From assembly GCA_030268105.1 (NCBI GenBank), contig BSDZ01000086.1, positions 1,488,001 to 1,552,000 on the forward strand: a stretch of 64,000 nucleotides of DNA. Reading direction: 5' to 3'. This DNA comes from Volvox africanus (Eukaryota > Chlorophyta > Chlorophyceae > Chlamydomonadales > Volvocaceae). Below are positions 11,913 through 24,464 of this stretch, piece after piece; within the stretch, counting starts at the first letter, position 1; each line of letters begins with the position of its first letter. The notes beneath the pieces are model-generated. The model saw only the letters and a program-made list of their open reading frames with translations. It was not told the DNA's origin and did not search any database. Both the position numbers and the translations under genes were made by a program.

Positions 11913-14900
11913 TCGAGGCCTTTATATGTGACTCATTCGGTCGAGATGCGTGGCTCAAGATTGTCGAACAGGCCCACGTGGACTCGAACTGGGTGTCATC
12001 GTGTCCTTACCCGGACAAGGTCACGTACGACCTGGTCATCACGGGGGCGGGCATTCTGGGCGTGACAGTACCCCAGGCACTGGAGGTGAGTGTACAAGCA
12101 TCTATCACGTCACAGTGTGAAAATAGGAGCATGGGTTTGGGTGTGCTGCGATGTGCGTTCGCGAATAAATGAGAAGTGAAATCTTGCCTGGGGGTTAAAT
12201 CTCGCTACCGTTGACACAGGAATCGCAAAAAAGGGACCGTTGGTTTTGGCGATCAGTGTCGCGAAAGGTCTCCAGGATGACCACCGTCATGTTGGGGCAG
12301 GCTGGCTGCACTTTCGGTTTCTCCAGGTGAAGGGGTGTTCGTCCTTGGCAAAGCTTAGTGCATGACCGCCACGGCCGTGGTCATGCAATGTCTTGGTCCT
12401 GCACATGTGGCATGTCGTGTTTTGGTTGCCGCGGGGCATGGCTGGGACTTTTGCATGCGACTTACCGTTCCCGCTTATGGCCTGTCCCTTATTACGTGTA
12501 GGCTTACGGACAGTACTTCGTCAACTACGTCATCAAGCAGGGCTACACGCGCCTCCTGCAGAGCCTTGGGAGCAATATCGCCGAGTGCGTGGGGCGGCTT
12601 GCTTTGTTGTTTGTTTGCTGCTCTTTGTTTTGTGATGGGTTGCGGCAATCTGGGCTCGGCGGGCGGGTGCGGCTCAACGCAGGACACGTTGCCAGGACTC
12701 ACGAGCTCGGATTGTGGGATGCCGGGTAGAGCGAGATACTCAGGGTGTGGGACGCCGGGGATCCGCATAGGCGTCTGGCCATGTTCGCTTCGGGGCGGAG
12801 TTCTGATGTACATCGGAACTGTGTACATCTCTCGGCCCTGGAATGGGTCATGGGGCTGCGTGGCGAGATGGGGAGCAGCACGAAGCTAGTGTAAGAACGA
12901 AGTTCTCATCACGAAGTTCTCATTAGAGATAATATGAGTTGCGTACATTCTAAGGAGGCTTTGTATGATCCCAAAGGTACCGTTGGCCTGGCTGGAGGCA
13001 AGCCCCAGCATGCAGCTGGCACTCAGGTCTGGGGTCTGGGGTTCAACATCGAATATTTCTCCTCTTTTGCTTTTTTCCACAAACCTAGGGCTTTCGATTT
13101 TTAGATCCCCGAATGGTGCTGTTCGTGCAACTCTGCTGCGGCGCAAACTGGCTCATGCGTCTGCCTTACGCTTCTGCATCAGTGATGGCGCGGAGGCTGC
13201 TCAACAAAAGCCGGTTACCATTGTGCACCAGCGACCGGTTGTGGCGCTAAGTGTTGTTTGCAATCTCGTACCGTGCGCTACTCGCAGTCGACCCTTCCCT
13301 TGACTTCTACCTGACCTCCCCGCACCCTTTGCCCGCCCTGTCCAGGTTCTTAGCGAACCTCAACAACCTTCACTTGCACTTGGTAAGTAGCTTTCGGACG
13401 GCAAGCCGGGATGCAGGGACAGGAGCATCTTCAAGCACTAAGTAACATGAATGTATTTGGGGGCATCTAACGCTGTGTGGCAGTCAGCGCACGCACTCTT
13501 TAATTAAAACGCCTACCTTGCTGTCTATGAAGGCGCATGGGCATTTAGGACCCTGCAGATATCTCATTTTTTGGGCACTGCTCTTCGTCTTGTGCTCAGC
13601 ATTGGAGGCCTGTAGCGTAACACAGGTAAGCAAAACCCAGGTAATGAGCATAAACTTAGCCGTAGCTGAACCCCAACCTCCCAACCTCTTCTGCCTGGCA
13701 TCCAAACGCCCCACCTGCACTCGCGCTGCGACTGCAGACGATGGGCTTCCCCTCCATGGTGGCTCCCGCCTTCCGGGTGGAGAAGGTAAGTTGGCGGGTG
13801 GCGGACCACTCCCGCCACCCCCGCAACACTGCTCTAAACCATACCCTGTCTTGCACGTCCCCGCCGTGACCTGGATTGCAGGCAATCTGTCTCCTCAACC
13901 GAACCTTGGAATTCACTCGCCTCTCGGGGCATTGTGGCCTTCTGCGTCCCAAACGGCTTTTGTTTTCAACTTTCTCCGAACCGCATCCTTTTCGGGGTCC
14001 TCTCCTCTTGCATTGCCCTTCAGTCTCGTAACCACGCCCCTTCAACAACAGGTTACGAGCACGTCGCTGCTGCTGCACTACCATTCCATTCGTCCTGCAC
14101 TATGGCCCATTGTGAGCGGAGTCCTCAAAGGCGCCTCCAAGTTCCTGTTCCAACACGAAGTGGAAATGGAGTTGGTGGCAAGCAGAGATGCGGGAGACTG
14201 CGATCACGAGGTGCGTTTGAGGAGGCCCCGGATGCGGAAGATGGGGCAAGTGAACTACTCACGAAGTCGGGGGAGGGGCTCGTGAAAGAAAGAACCGATC
14301 CTGGTGACCGTCGGAGGTCCCGTGCCGAGGGGTGCGTAAACTCGAAGCTAAACAAGCAGGAAAAGAAGAACGACGTTGCAGCATAACAGGTAAAATGATG
14401 ATAAGTAAATGGGGAATATCAGCTGGGCGCGTGGCCGGCCCAAGCATATTAGTTAGGTCTGGCCGTCAGCTGCAGTGGCGGCTTGTCTTCTCGACGGTGA
14501 GCTGCTGTAATTGTTATTACGTTGCCAAGCGGTATCGGGTCACCCGTACCAGCCACGAGGGCCCGTGTTATAACGTTATGTTGTTGTTACGTACGATTGT
14601 GTGGCGCGATATCCACAAGGTTCACGTTCTGCGAGCAGAAAGTGTGTAAGCTCGGACCTCGAAAATTTGCATTCCATGTACATGCAGAAAATGGGATGGG
14701 TGGGGCCGCTCTGGGAGCGACCACGAGCTGTGAATGGGATGGGTGTCATCCCGCCCGGCTAGCGCCAGGGAAATCGCGAATATGTTGATTGGCGATAAAA
14801 AGGTTCGGATGCGGTCCATGCCACATGGCTGCTTGGAGGACTTAGTTGCCGGAGATGCGGCGGAGGATTGCTAGGTGAAGCGCTTCATCCGCGCAGAAAT

Positions 14901-17900
14901 TGTGCTTTCCTAAATGTGATGCCTTCCCTGCAAGTTTACCTGTCATGTCTAAATGCGTTGCTGAGTGTGTTAGAACTCCCGGGTAGTTGGGGGAATTTTT
15001 TAAATTATCGTTCCATTTCGTATTGGCGCCCATCATCATCCGTTTGCTAAACAAGTTGCTTGAATGCGTAAAGGCGCCGTCCCCTCCTCTCGCAGGTCTT
15101 CCAGGTGACTTATCCCCACCAGCAGTCGCTGGTACACTGGAACGATGACGGTGCTCTGAATGCATCGTCATACAGCATGTCCAAGGAGTTTTTCTATGAC
15201 ATGTTCCCCTTCCATATGATCTTGGATCGCGAGTGCCGTGTGGTGCAGTGCGGGCGCGTTATGGCGCGTCTTTTTAACAAGTCACTGACCCTCGGGTCAC
15301 TCGTGACCGACACCTTTAAGCTGCGCCACCCATACATCCCGTTCGAGTACGACAAGATGGTGCTGGAGTGCGACTCCCTATACCTGCTGAAGGTGCCCAT
15401 TCTTTACGATGTACATGAAGGGTTTCTTGAGGAAGGAAGAAGACAGCAGCCGAGTGGTTACGGATAGCGACTTGTAGTTTCAAATGATCGAGCCATTGAG
15501 CCAGAAGCTCGTTAGGCCCGTTAGGGGCGTGTGGCCTGCGCCCCGGGTCGTGCTGCTGGATCGTGGGACAGGACTGGTCGTAGCTGGCATGCAAGCTTTG
15601 GATGCAGTGCATTGGCAGAGATGACGAGAACATCGCCCTCATCTTGGTGCCCCACTGCTGCTCCCACAGGCGCTGCAGACGGGTCTGGAGTTCAAGGGGC
15701 AGATGGTGCAGACCAGCATGCCGGTGGGTGTCAGGCCTGGATGAGTTTTGCCACGGTCTCAGAGCCGGGCTCACGGGGAGGTGCAGCTGGGCGGGTCATA
15801 CCAGCTGGGGAAGAGCTACGGGCCAGATGACTAAGGAATGTACAAGCGCATGGCGACAACGGGACATGTGCAGGGCATGTCGCTCGAAGGCCGGGCTAGG
15901 CGTGGGACGAGGACTAGACACTGCGAATTACAAGGGCTCGAGTGCTCAAGCGGACGCGCAAGAGCTCGACAGTGTCCCTGGCACCTGGATAGCCTGCTTA
16001 CCACAGCTTGCTTACCACGGTTTATCAGCCGCCATCCCGGGCGGTTTGGGAGGCCATTCGTGGTCGTCACCGTGGTCGTCCTCGAATCTATTTTGCTTGT
16101 TTAATTTAGCAGTATGGCATGTGCCCCACAGCGTCCCAATGTCTCCTCGGACGCGCCCTGCCGCCCGACTTCCCTAAGTTGTTTTGATACGGGGATCAAA
16201 TTCAATAATTTCATGCCTTGCTTTGCGCTGGGGCCTTCCTGGGACATCAGGACGGCGTGCCCGTGCTGCTGTTCCTCGGCTCTCCGCGAGTTGCCAACCT
16301 GGAGGAGATGTCAGTGCATGGACTCTACCTCTCCGACATCCCACTGCACGACATGAGCCGAGACTTCGTGCTGCTGGCGGAGCAGCGCCAGGTACAGTGG
16401 GCGGTTCGGGGACGCGGGTTGGGCTGGAGTCACAGCCATTGCAGCGGCGCTGGGAAGCAGTTGGTACCTTCGCCCAAATTACAACTCTTTGGGAAATGTG
16501 GCAATCAACACCAGTACAAAGCTCCCCAGAAACCAATTTCTCTCATTCCGATAGGGAACTGCTCTTGACATCCTATCGACATGCTTTGAGCATCGTCTTC
16601 TTCCCAAACCGAATGTCGTCCACACCAGTTAACCCCCAGGTCTATCCTTCTGTATTTCACCATATACACACATATTGAATGCGTATGCCCTGCTGCCGTC
16701 CCGTTCGCAGGCTGAAGCTGACCTGAAGGAACGTTTCGAGAAGATGGCGGTTGACCTCCGCGTGGCCAATGAGCGGCTGGAGCAGGCCACCCGTTGGCTG
16801 GATGAGGAGCGGCAGCGTAGTGATGCACTGCTGTACCGCATGCTGCCGGCGGACATTGCGGCGGATCTGCGGATGGGCACGAAGGTGGAGGCCATTTCCT
16901 ACCCCGAGGTCACTATTCTGTTCAGCGGTAAGTTGGGAAGGAAGGAAGGGACAAACCGAGCGCGAATGCATGTCAGCATGCACGTGTAACCTGTAGAAGG
17001 AGATGAAAACCAACGGATCTGGGAACATGATACCATGGCGAAAAAATCCAAATGATTTTTTCGGGGGCCGGGTTGACTGATCCCAGTGTGCCCTATGGTA
17101 GTAAGGGATGAAGTTTCGGAGCTGTTGTAACGGCCACTGGAAGATGCAAATAGCGTATCCCCTGGCGTTGTGTTCGTAGCACGTTCATAGCCCAGCCTAG
17201 GAGCCCAGCCTAGTTTGGTCGCCTGGGAGAATGGAACGGTTGCTCTTTGCACGTTTACATTTACAGCCACGTGCAATCCCTTACCCTTTTCATCGCATGC
17301 ATGCTACGCCTGCCAAACCAGCAACGATCCGTACCTCATCTCATATCGAATTGCACCGGCCCCATTGGGTTGCACCTTGGTCCGCAGACATGGTGGGATT
17401 CACCACCACCTCTGCCAAGTCGACTCCTGAGGAGGTGTACAATATGCTAAACGAGATGTACGACAAGTAAGTTTAACAACTCGTGATGAATCAAGCTGCG
17501 CAGCGTTAAACCGAGGAAGGCGTGCCGCAGTAGGGCACCGTGCAAAGTGCCAACTGGGCCAAGCTGGGAGTAAATGCCTGCTATCTTTATTCAGCACCTA
17601 AGCATCGCACCTTGCCCATAGAACACCAACTGAAAAATACCGTGCATGTGTGGAATGCACGAATGGAAAACACCACGCTGATCTTTCCTGCGAACAGAGA
17701 AAACAGCACTGGCTGCAACCTTCTTTCCCATGTCCTGGCGCCCTTGCCATCTGCTTCTTAATGACATCGATTAGGGATGCCTTGCCGTCCCCTCTACCGA
17801 AAGCTCAGCGATACATAAGCTATGCCTGTATTTTTATGCCCCTATGTTATGCCCTATTGCCTTGCTTACCTTGCGTCTAGGTTTGATGCACTGGTGGACG

Positions 17901-20900
17901 ACTTCCCTGACGTGTATAAACTTGAGACCATCGGTGACGCTTACTTCCTCGTATGCAACCTGACCACACATTGCGAGCGGCACGTAGACGTCGTTATCGA
18001 TTTTGCCATCCGAATGCAAGCACTTACCAGGTGTGTGTGGGATAGGGGGGTACATCACCCGTAGCCACTAACCTGGCAGTCTCTACCTTCCCCGGTATTT
18101 CGGGGCACCCTCATCCGGTCTCTCATGCCGACTTCTCCGAAATCAGTGGTTTTCCCAGGTTCAGCACCCACCACCGGCATCCAGCGGAATCTGCCGAATC
18201 AACTAAGGCGTCAACTCTGCTCTTGGTCACAGGTCACTTTAATTGGGGTCGTCACCGTCCATCGACATGGGGGCACCCTGCCCTCAACTTTGTGTCTTTG
18301 GCCTGCTCTCGGTCGGGGTAGAACCTGGATCTCCAAGGGCATATTAGTCGTTCCATAACAGTCGTGCCTGAACACACAGTGGTATGTGGGTGTGTGTGAT
18401 ATACCCATCCCTCCGAATCTCCGGCTCCATTCCCGCATCTCCGCACGCCGTATTGATGCGTATCGACAAGTATTGGAGTGTTTTTCTTCTCCTTTCTTGT
18501 GGCACTCGCTGTGCATACCCTAAGGCACTCGTACACATGTACCTATACACACACCGCACGAAATCATCGCTGCTCTACTTCCACTAACTTGACTCTCAAT
18601 TCCCTCTAATTCGTTCCAGCGGACTCCTGTTGCTCGCGGGTCAGTTTTTAGAACCACACTGTCCCATCCGAACAGGCACATAAAGAATGCGCAGGGCGAG
18701 CCAGTCCAGCTCCGCATCGGCATTCACACGGGGCCCGTGGTGGGCGGTGTGTTGGGCGCTAAGACGCCCCGCTTCTCCATCTACGGGGATACCGTCAACG
18801 TGGCATCGCGTATGGAAAGCCACGGCGTTCCGGGGAAGATCCACATCAGCGACGCTTCTTATAACCGTACCATCGACAAGGACCGGTACGCGGTGCGGGA
18901 GCGCGGCAACATCAACGTCAAGGGGCGAGGCAATATGAAGGTGAGGAGGAGGGTATTAGGATGAAAGACCATGGCATGGGACGCAGCCAACTCCTGCGTT
19001 GCGCCTTAAGAAAGGGGTTCGTACATGAGCATAGAGAAGAGAGGGCGGGCTAGGGTTGGGTCTAGGGAATTCGCAAGGCGTGATGACTTGGGGACATTTG
19101 GGTGGAGGTGGTTTGGAAAGGCACAATAACCCAACAATTCAGAGAACGAAGAGAGGTTGGCTGTCTGAGATGACTTTCGGTGGTAGTGATTGCTAAGAAG
19201 CCGCGTCATCCTGAAAGATGAAGGCGGCGTCCAACATACAGTGGTGGGCAGCGATATGTGACATGGGCGCAGGAACGTAACCTAGTCACGCCGCATAGCG
19301 TCTACGTCTCGTCTCCGGCACCGCCCAAACGCCATCATACCGCCAAGCCTGTCCAGTTTCATTCCGTTTCCAGTAATGAGTACTGAAAATCCACCGGCAC
19401 CCACCTTACCGTGTGTCCGTCTCCGTCTTAGACGTATCTGATTGGCGGCACCAATGACGATTGGCTTCTCCGCCACACGTCCTTTGACGCACAAGTGGAC
19501 GGCGGCTCGGGACAGCAACGGGACAGCTCCTTCGTTGTCACCGCGTCGGGAAGGTAGGAACCCGTAAAGGTTTGTGTGATTGATCACGAGCAATCGGAGC
19601 CATTAAGGGGTTTTGCGCTTTAAGAAAACCTTTTAGGAAATTCACGTGGGTGCACATCTGGTGAGGAGAGCTGCCTTCTTACCTCCACATCTAGGGACCT
19701 CGGACTTGTAAGGCACTGAAGTGCCTGGGCCGCGTTCTGTTATTGCCATGCACGCTACTGGCCGTGATGTAGGTCCACTGAAAGCCTGGCGCCAAGCCGC
19801 ACTGGCGGCATGGAGGCTATTAAAGAGGGCGAGGAGGGCTGGGGCCGCAGAAGCAATGTCGAAGCCAATTCGCGCAACAGTAACCTCAGCAGCGGCGCCA
19901 TAAATCGGGAGGGCAGCGGCCGCCACACCAGCATCGCAACCGCCCGCGGCTCCAACACAGGTACTGCCGCCATCCCGTCCGGTATGTCGCACAGCAACAG
20001 CAGTGGCCAAGTTCCGCTGTTGATGGCGGCGGCGCGGGGCTCCGTTGAGAACGGCGGCAACGGTGGCGGGATCGATGCGTTCATTAGTCCGCAGGCCGCC
20101 GCCGCCGCCGCTGCCGCCATCGCGGCAGGGATCACCACAGGCAACGCCGCCAGCACTGACATCGGCCTCGGTGGCGGTGGCGGCTCCATCACCTCCGTCG
20201 CTGCCGCCACAGCCCACGGCGTGATGATGGCAGCCGTTGGTCACAGCGGCACCGGCACTTGCCCATTCCGCGAAGGCCCGACGGGTTTGCTGCGGGAGGG
20301 TTCCTTACGCGAGGCACCGCCGTCGGGCAGCGGGCCGTCAGGGACCCTGCATCGTGACGCTTCCTTCCGAGCCGTGTTCGCACGTGGTGGGCGGCCCCCG
20401 ACGAACCCCGGCAGCCCACTTATCTCCGGCTGCCGTAACGGTGTGGTAAATGTTGCGTCAGCGAGCATTCTGGGGGCTACAGGAAGCGCTGGCGGAGGTG
20501 GCCCTGGCAGCGCTGGAAACAGCGACTCCGAACAAGCTCAATCAGGCAGCCAGGGACTCTCGGTTGATTGTCCACCAGGGAATGTGCACCACCTTCGTGC
20601 GGCTGCTATCAGTGGTGGAGGTAATTCTCCGCGTTATCCGTATGAGCCGTCACCTCTGTCACGCCCGGAAGCGTCCGGAGGTCCTGTCTGTGCAGCGTTC
20701 GCCCAGCCCACGGGTATTGTAATGGCACGCAGCGCCACAGCCAAATCATCGCCACTGAGTTGCTCGGGGGTGGCGCCACCGGCCCCGGCGGCAACAGCGA
20801 GGACGGCGACGGCGACGGCAGGGGGGAAGGGGACGGATGCGGAGGCGAGTGGGCCGGCCCGACCAGCACTGCAGCAGCAGCTAAATGTGCGTATATGACG

Positions 20901-21357
20901 CATGTCTGATCGTATAAACGTGCCTGATGGTGTACGGCGGGATTGAAAGGGATAACCGGGGTCGTGAATGGTTAAGAGTTAACGGAAAGGCAGTTCTCGG
21001 GCGAAAGGATCACACGTGTTCCGGTACCGTAAACCCTAAGTTCCGTCGGACACGGTCCCTGTACCCCACTTGACATTTCATGTCTACATTATAATGCATC
21101 AGGTGCATGTGGGCCGACCCGGGCCGTATGATGTTTTTGAAAAGGTGGCGTCACCTCGCACTGTCTGTCTGTGCGTGCGTGCGTGTCATCGCTTTTTTTC
21201 TGCGCAGGTTGACGACCCCGATTCCGTGGCGTCTGGTCTGCGGGGCGCCGAAATGGATGCGTCTTTTGCGAGCAGCGCGGCAGCCGCGGAGGGATTCGCC
21301 GCCGGCAAAAAGCCCAAGAGCCTCGCCAAGAGGATCAAGAGCCTCTTCAAGAAGTGA
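11913..21357 (+). CDS. HNOB-HNOBA soluble guanylate cyclase (5' exon missing)
   Basis: Catalyses GTP to cGMP and is probably gated by NO bound to haem. Exons found: 11913-12085, 12502-12584, 13346-13382, 13738-13785, 14052-14210, 15096-15392, 15670-15723, 16251-16391, 16711-16927, 17388-17466, 17881-18030, 18676-18940, 19432-19553, 19773-20886, 21208-21357; 1028 residues, all in phase. Order: HNOB haem domain (from VEAFICDSFG), with the proximal His in NNLHLHL and the haem-binding YxSxR motif as YHSIR; HNOBA/PAS-like domain (from FPFHMILDREC to LYLSDIPLHDM); signalling helix (AEADLKERFEKM); class III cyclase domain with metal Asp in DMVGFTT and GDAYFLV, the guanine-selecting Glu in KLETIGDAY, and the NVASR catalytic Asn/Arg. 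The second purine-specifying position is Ser (PRFSIYGDT) where animal enzymes have Cys. A 371-codon Gly/Ala/Ser-rich exon (19773-20886) and a basic tail (KKPKSLAKRIKSLFKK) follow. The first exon, about 8-10 codons ending in phase 1, was not located. Confidence 0.93.
12897..12923. repeat. 14-bp tandem duplication beside the kinase copy
   Basis: The unit ACGAAGTTCTCAT(C) occurs twice (12897-12910 and 12911-12923), immediately upstream of the kinase-derived fragment. The second unit runs into that homology. It may be a mark of the insertion event; that reading is inference. Confidence 0.6.
12915..13050 (+). pseudogene. Inverted copy of kinase exon 1 (5' fragment)
   Basis: Inside the cyclase intron 12585-13345 lies a near-copy of the first ~110 bp of the kinase coding exon (10038 downward) plus about 15 bp of its 5' leader, on the opposite strand. 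The ATG at 12934 opens a frame beginning MSCVHSKEALYDPKGTVGLA, against MGCLNSKEALYDPKGTVDLA in the kinase. Differences include loss of the Gly2 myristoylation site, point changes, and a short internal duplication (GGTCTGGGGTCTGGGG) just before homology ends at about TTCAACATC. The frame then closes within about 20 codons. No kinase domain follows, so it is a decayed fragment. It may instead derive from a paralogue sharing this N-terminus. Confidence 0.85.
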
Positions 21358-23480
21358 CTTAAAACCCTGACGTCCATCGCGGCATGGAAGGGCTAATCAG
21401 GATGCGCGAGTTGTGCACAGGAGGCGTCGGCAGTGTCTTGCAGTGGCTTGCGCTGTCAGCGATGACACGGTGAGTATGTGTGTATGTTTTAAGATCGGGC
21501 TGCAAGGGTGAAGATTCCGTTGAGATGGGAGAGAAAACATGTACGCTTGAGTGTGTTTTTGTGTTTGTGTGTTTGTCTTTATCTTTATTCGCGGCATGGT
21601 CAGAAATGGTATCTGCTAATGCGTCCTGCTTGTCCTTTTAAGTCATTATGCCGTACAGTGCTGTCGTCTTTGCGCGTTGCGTTGGAATGCGCCCGAGTGC
21701 CATGGTATGCTATTTGGGGAAGGACTGCTGGTACGACACTGATAAGCCTTAAGCGGAATATGTCTCCCCGGGCTGGGCATACCTAGTCATAGCCTTTGGT
21801 ACAGTTGAGGGTTTTTGAGTAGCTGTGGCAACAGCAGAGTTGGCTCTGTTTTTGGATTCAGGACTGACTTACGAGCATATATCAGTGCATGAGCGGCTCG
21901 AACGGATCTACTGCGAGACACCCTGGGCCTCGGCCCGGGGTTGTGGCCGTGGCAGGTGCCGGAAGCGAATTCTGTCGAAAGAGGGGGCATTACAGGACGG
22001 AGTGGCAAAGGGATTGTCGCGACAAAGATCAATCGTCACAGAACACAACAGGTGCGAATGGCAGAGAATATATCCGTTGCATGCTGGGGTCCGACCTGGC
22101 GATGCGGACGTTGGGATGGTGGGCCCGGGTCTACTGAGGTCTTTCGAGCGGCATCCGGACCTAGGATGACATGGAACAACGAACAGACGTGGGATACGGC
22201 AAGGGCAGGAGGAGTGTTTCGAATGGCGTCGGCTCATGAAGGACGCGACTGCCGCCACGCTATGTACGAAGACGAGACCAAGCCATGATGATCGCTTCGG
22301 CGGTGTGTTTCCGGCATGGCTCGTCGGGTCGGTGCTAGGTTTCCAGCGGATCCTTGCGGATGCCTTCAATCAATGCCGGTACTGCGGATTGCGGACTGCA
22401 GGGCAGGGACGGGCTGCATACCGCTGCCCACACGATTCCGTCTCCAGCAATATGGATCGGCTCGGTGTCGTGTGTCATGTATTCTTAATTGCGGATATGA
22501 GCGGATCGGGACTTGGAAACAATGATAAAGATGTACGGCTTTGAAATTGTGGGGAAATGGGACATTCCATATTCAGTTCGGCGAGCTGAGCTGGGAAGTT
22601 GGGCTCCGCGCAGTAAGGCCTGTTTGGCCCATACTTGATGGCGGCCGTGCGGGCCGCTTGCAGTTGAGCTATGTGCCTGAGATCCTTGTAGTGATAGTTC
22701 ATTGGGGTGTGCATTGCCTGGGGTCGGACTTCGACGCCAACTTCAACTGTGTTGTGCTTTGTGTGTGATCTTACCGATGCAGCGCAGGTGACAGTGCCGA
22801 TATGGCGTAATCCACCGCAGGGTTGCCATTCCCACCTGCCTCCGTTATCGCGAGAACAGACCTCCACGATGCGGAGGAGGTCCCTGGGGTGAAAAAACGA
22901 ACTTGTTGACGCTGAGCATGCGTATTGGCCTGCCTGCCGTGCGTCCCTAGATTCCATGCCCAAGAGAACTGTGCAGGGTCAATACGCAAAGCTGTGACGA
23001 CACCAAATGAGCTTTGCGGGCAGGTCGTAAGGAGTGGCGGAACCGCGCGCGTCGGGGCAGGACCATAAAGTTGGATGCTCCTGCCCTCAGCTGGATGCAG
23101 AAATGTCGGGGGCTCGCAGCTAACTTGGCGCTCTGCACCGCCAAACCAATTTGTCCAATTTGCATACATGCATCGAGAACGTGACACGTGGGTTTTACAG
23201 ATCCAGTGCTTTCGACTGAACCGCCTTTTAGCAGGTCCCCGTGCGGCGACAAAGGGAACGACCGAAGGATCCGATATTCCAACACAGCGGTGCCGGCGGT
23301 CTAGTCATGATGGTTATGGATGATTTTGTGAGGACGGTATTGACTTGATAGACGGGGCGCTCGCTGCCTGTTGACCTGGAACGTAATTGGCTGACTGTGT
23401 GTGTGTGCGGGTTTTGGTTTGAAACTTGCTTTTGTATGCGCTGGCAGGTTCCACGTTGCGTTCACTGATGGCGATGTTAA

Positions 23481-23511
23481 TCATCATCACCATCAGCAGC
23501 AGCAGCAGCAT
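23481..23511. repeat. ATC/AGC trinucleotide repeat
   Basis: A short run of ATC/ACC triplets passes into five AGC triplets in intergenic DNA. Confidence 0.7.
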
Positions 23512-24459
23512 TGAGCATAGCCAGACGTACACTGTGCCTCTCTGTAGGTCACAGCATTTCTCAGAGGACAAGCATGCCGCCATGAAATCCGCTCGGATGT
23601 CCCGGATGATATCCGATATCATGGGCTCCTGACCCGCCATGACGGATCTACATCCCATCGCGGCGGGTAGGCAGCTTATGCACCAAGCACATGCCTCCTC
23701 GTGTCGCTTTAATAGCATTATGATGATAGCTCGTGTTCTTTGTTGAGCACGGCTATATAACGTCACCGCTGTTGTCCCCCAATAGTATAGTCTGGAACTC
23801 ATGCAAACGGAGAAATGCAATTGTCGGTCCAGGCGAGTATGATTGCAATTGTACATGCCTAGCTTTTGGCTACGACTTTCAGAACCGACTATGACTTAAT
23901 CGCGATATCGCTGACGTCGTCCTCATCTGTTGCTGTGGACGCGGATGCTGACATACTTCGTCCGTCATGATGTTGTGAGGATCGTGGGTCTCCCGAGGCA
24001 GGGCGGGGCAGGGCAGGGGGTGGGCCTGTCCAGGTCACGTGCCTCGGTCGTCGGCCCTTCCCCCCGATCTGCTGTTGCTAGATGGACCCGCGGGTCGCCT
24101 GTGTAGTGGTGTAGACTGATCGAGTTGTTTGATGGTTTGGATCCGTCTTTAATTTCGGATTGGCTTAGTTCTGCAGCTTTCGGTACGCTCGCTTGCTCGG
24201 AATGACAGAGTCTGCTTCGGGTTCTCATAAAACACAGCGGCGATAAGGATATCATTTTCTATGGACCATGTAGCCGCGCGCGATGCGACGATTTGAGCAG
24301 TGAGGTGCCATCCTCAAATTCCGCCGCGGGCGTGCGACGTAAAGATGTGAACTTTCACGTAGTGGCGGACCGGACTTTACGTCTGAGCCCGTATTCTGAG
24401 ATTTGTTTGGCATTTATGCATGATAGATCCGGGCCGCCAACCCTACACAACGGCTTAAC

Positions 24460-24464
24460 TTACA
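24460..24464 (-). terminator. Candidate TGTAA poly(A) signal of proline dehydrogenase
   Basis: TTACA on the plus strand is TGTAA on the minus strand, about 790 bp past the dehydrogenase stop. TGTAA is the usual volvocine polyadenylation signal. The distance is long but acceptable for this lineage. The motif is short and could be chance. Confidence 0.3.

Noticed and set aside
22475..22963. 162-codon minus frame
   Set aside because: No motif, no compositional bias and no splice context; probably chance in GC-rich DNA.
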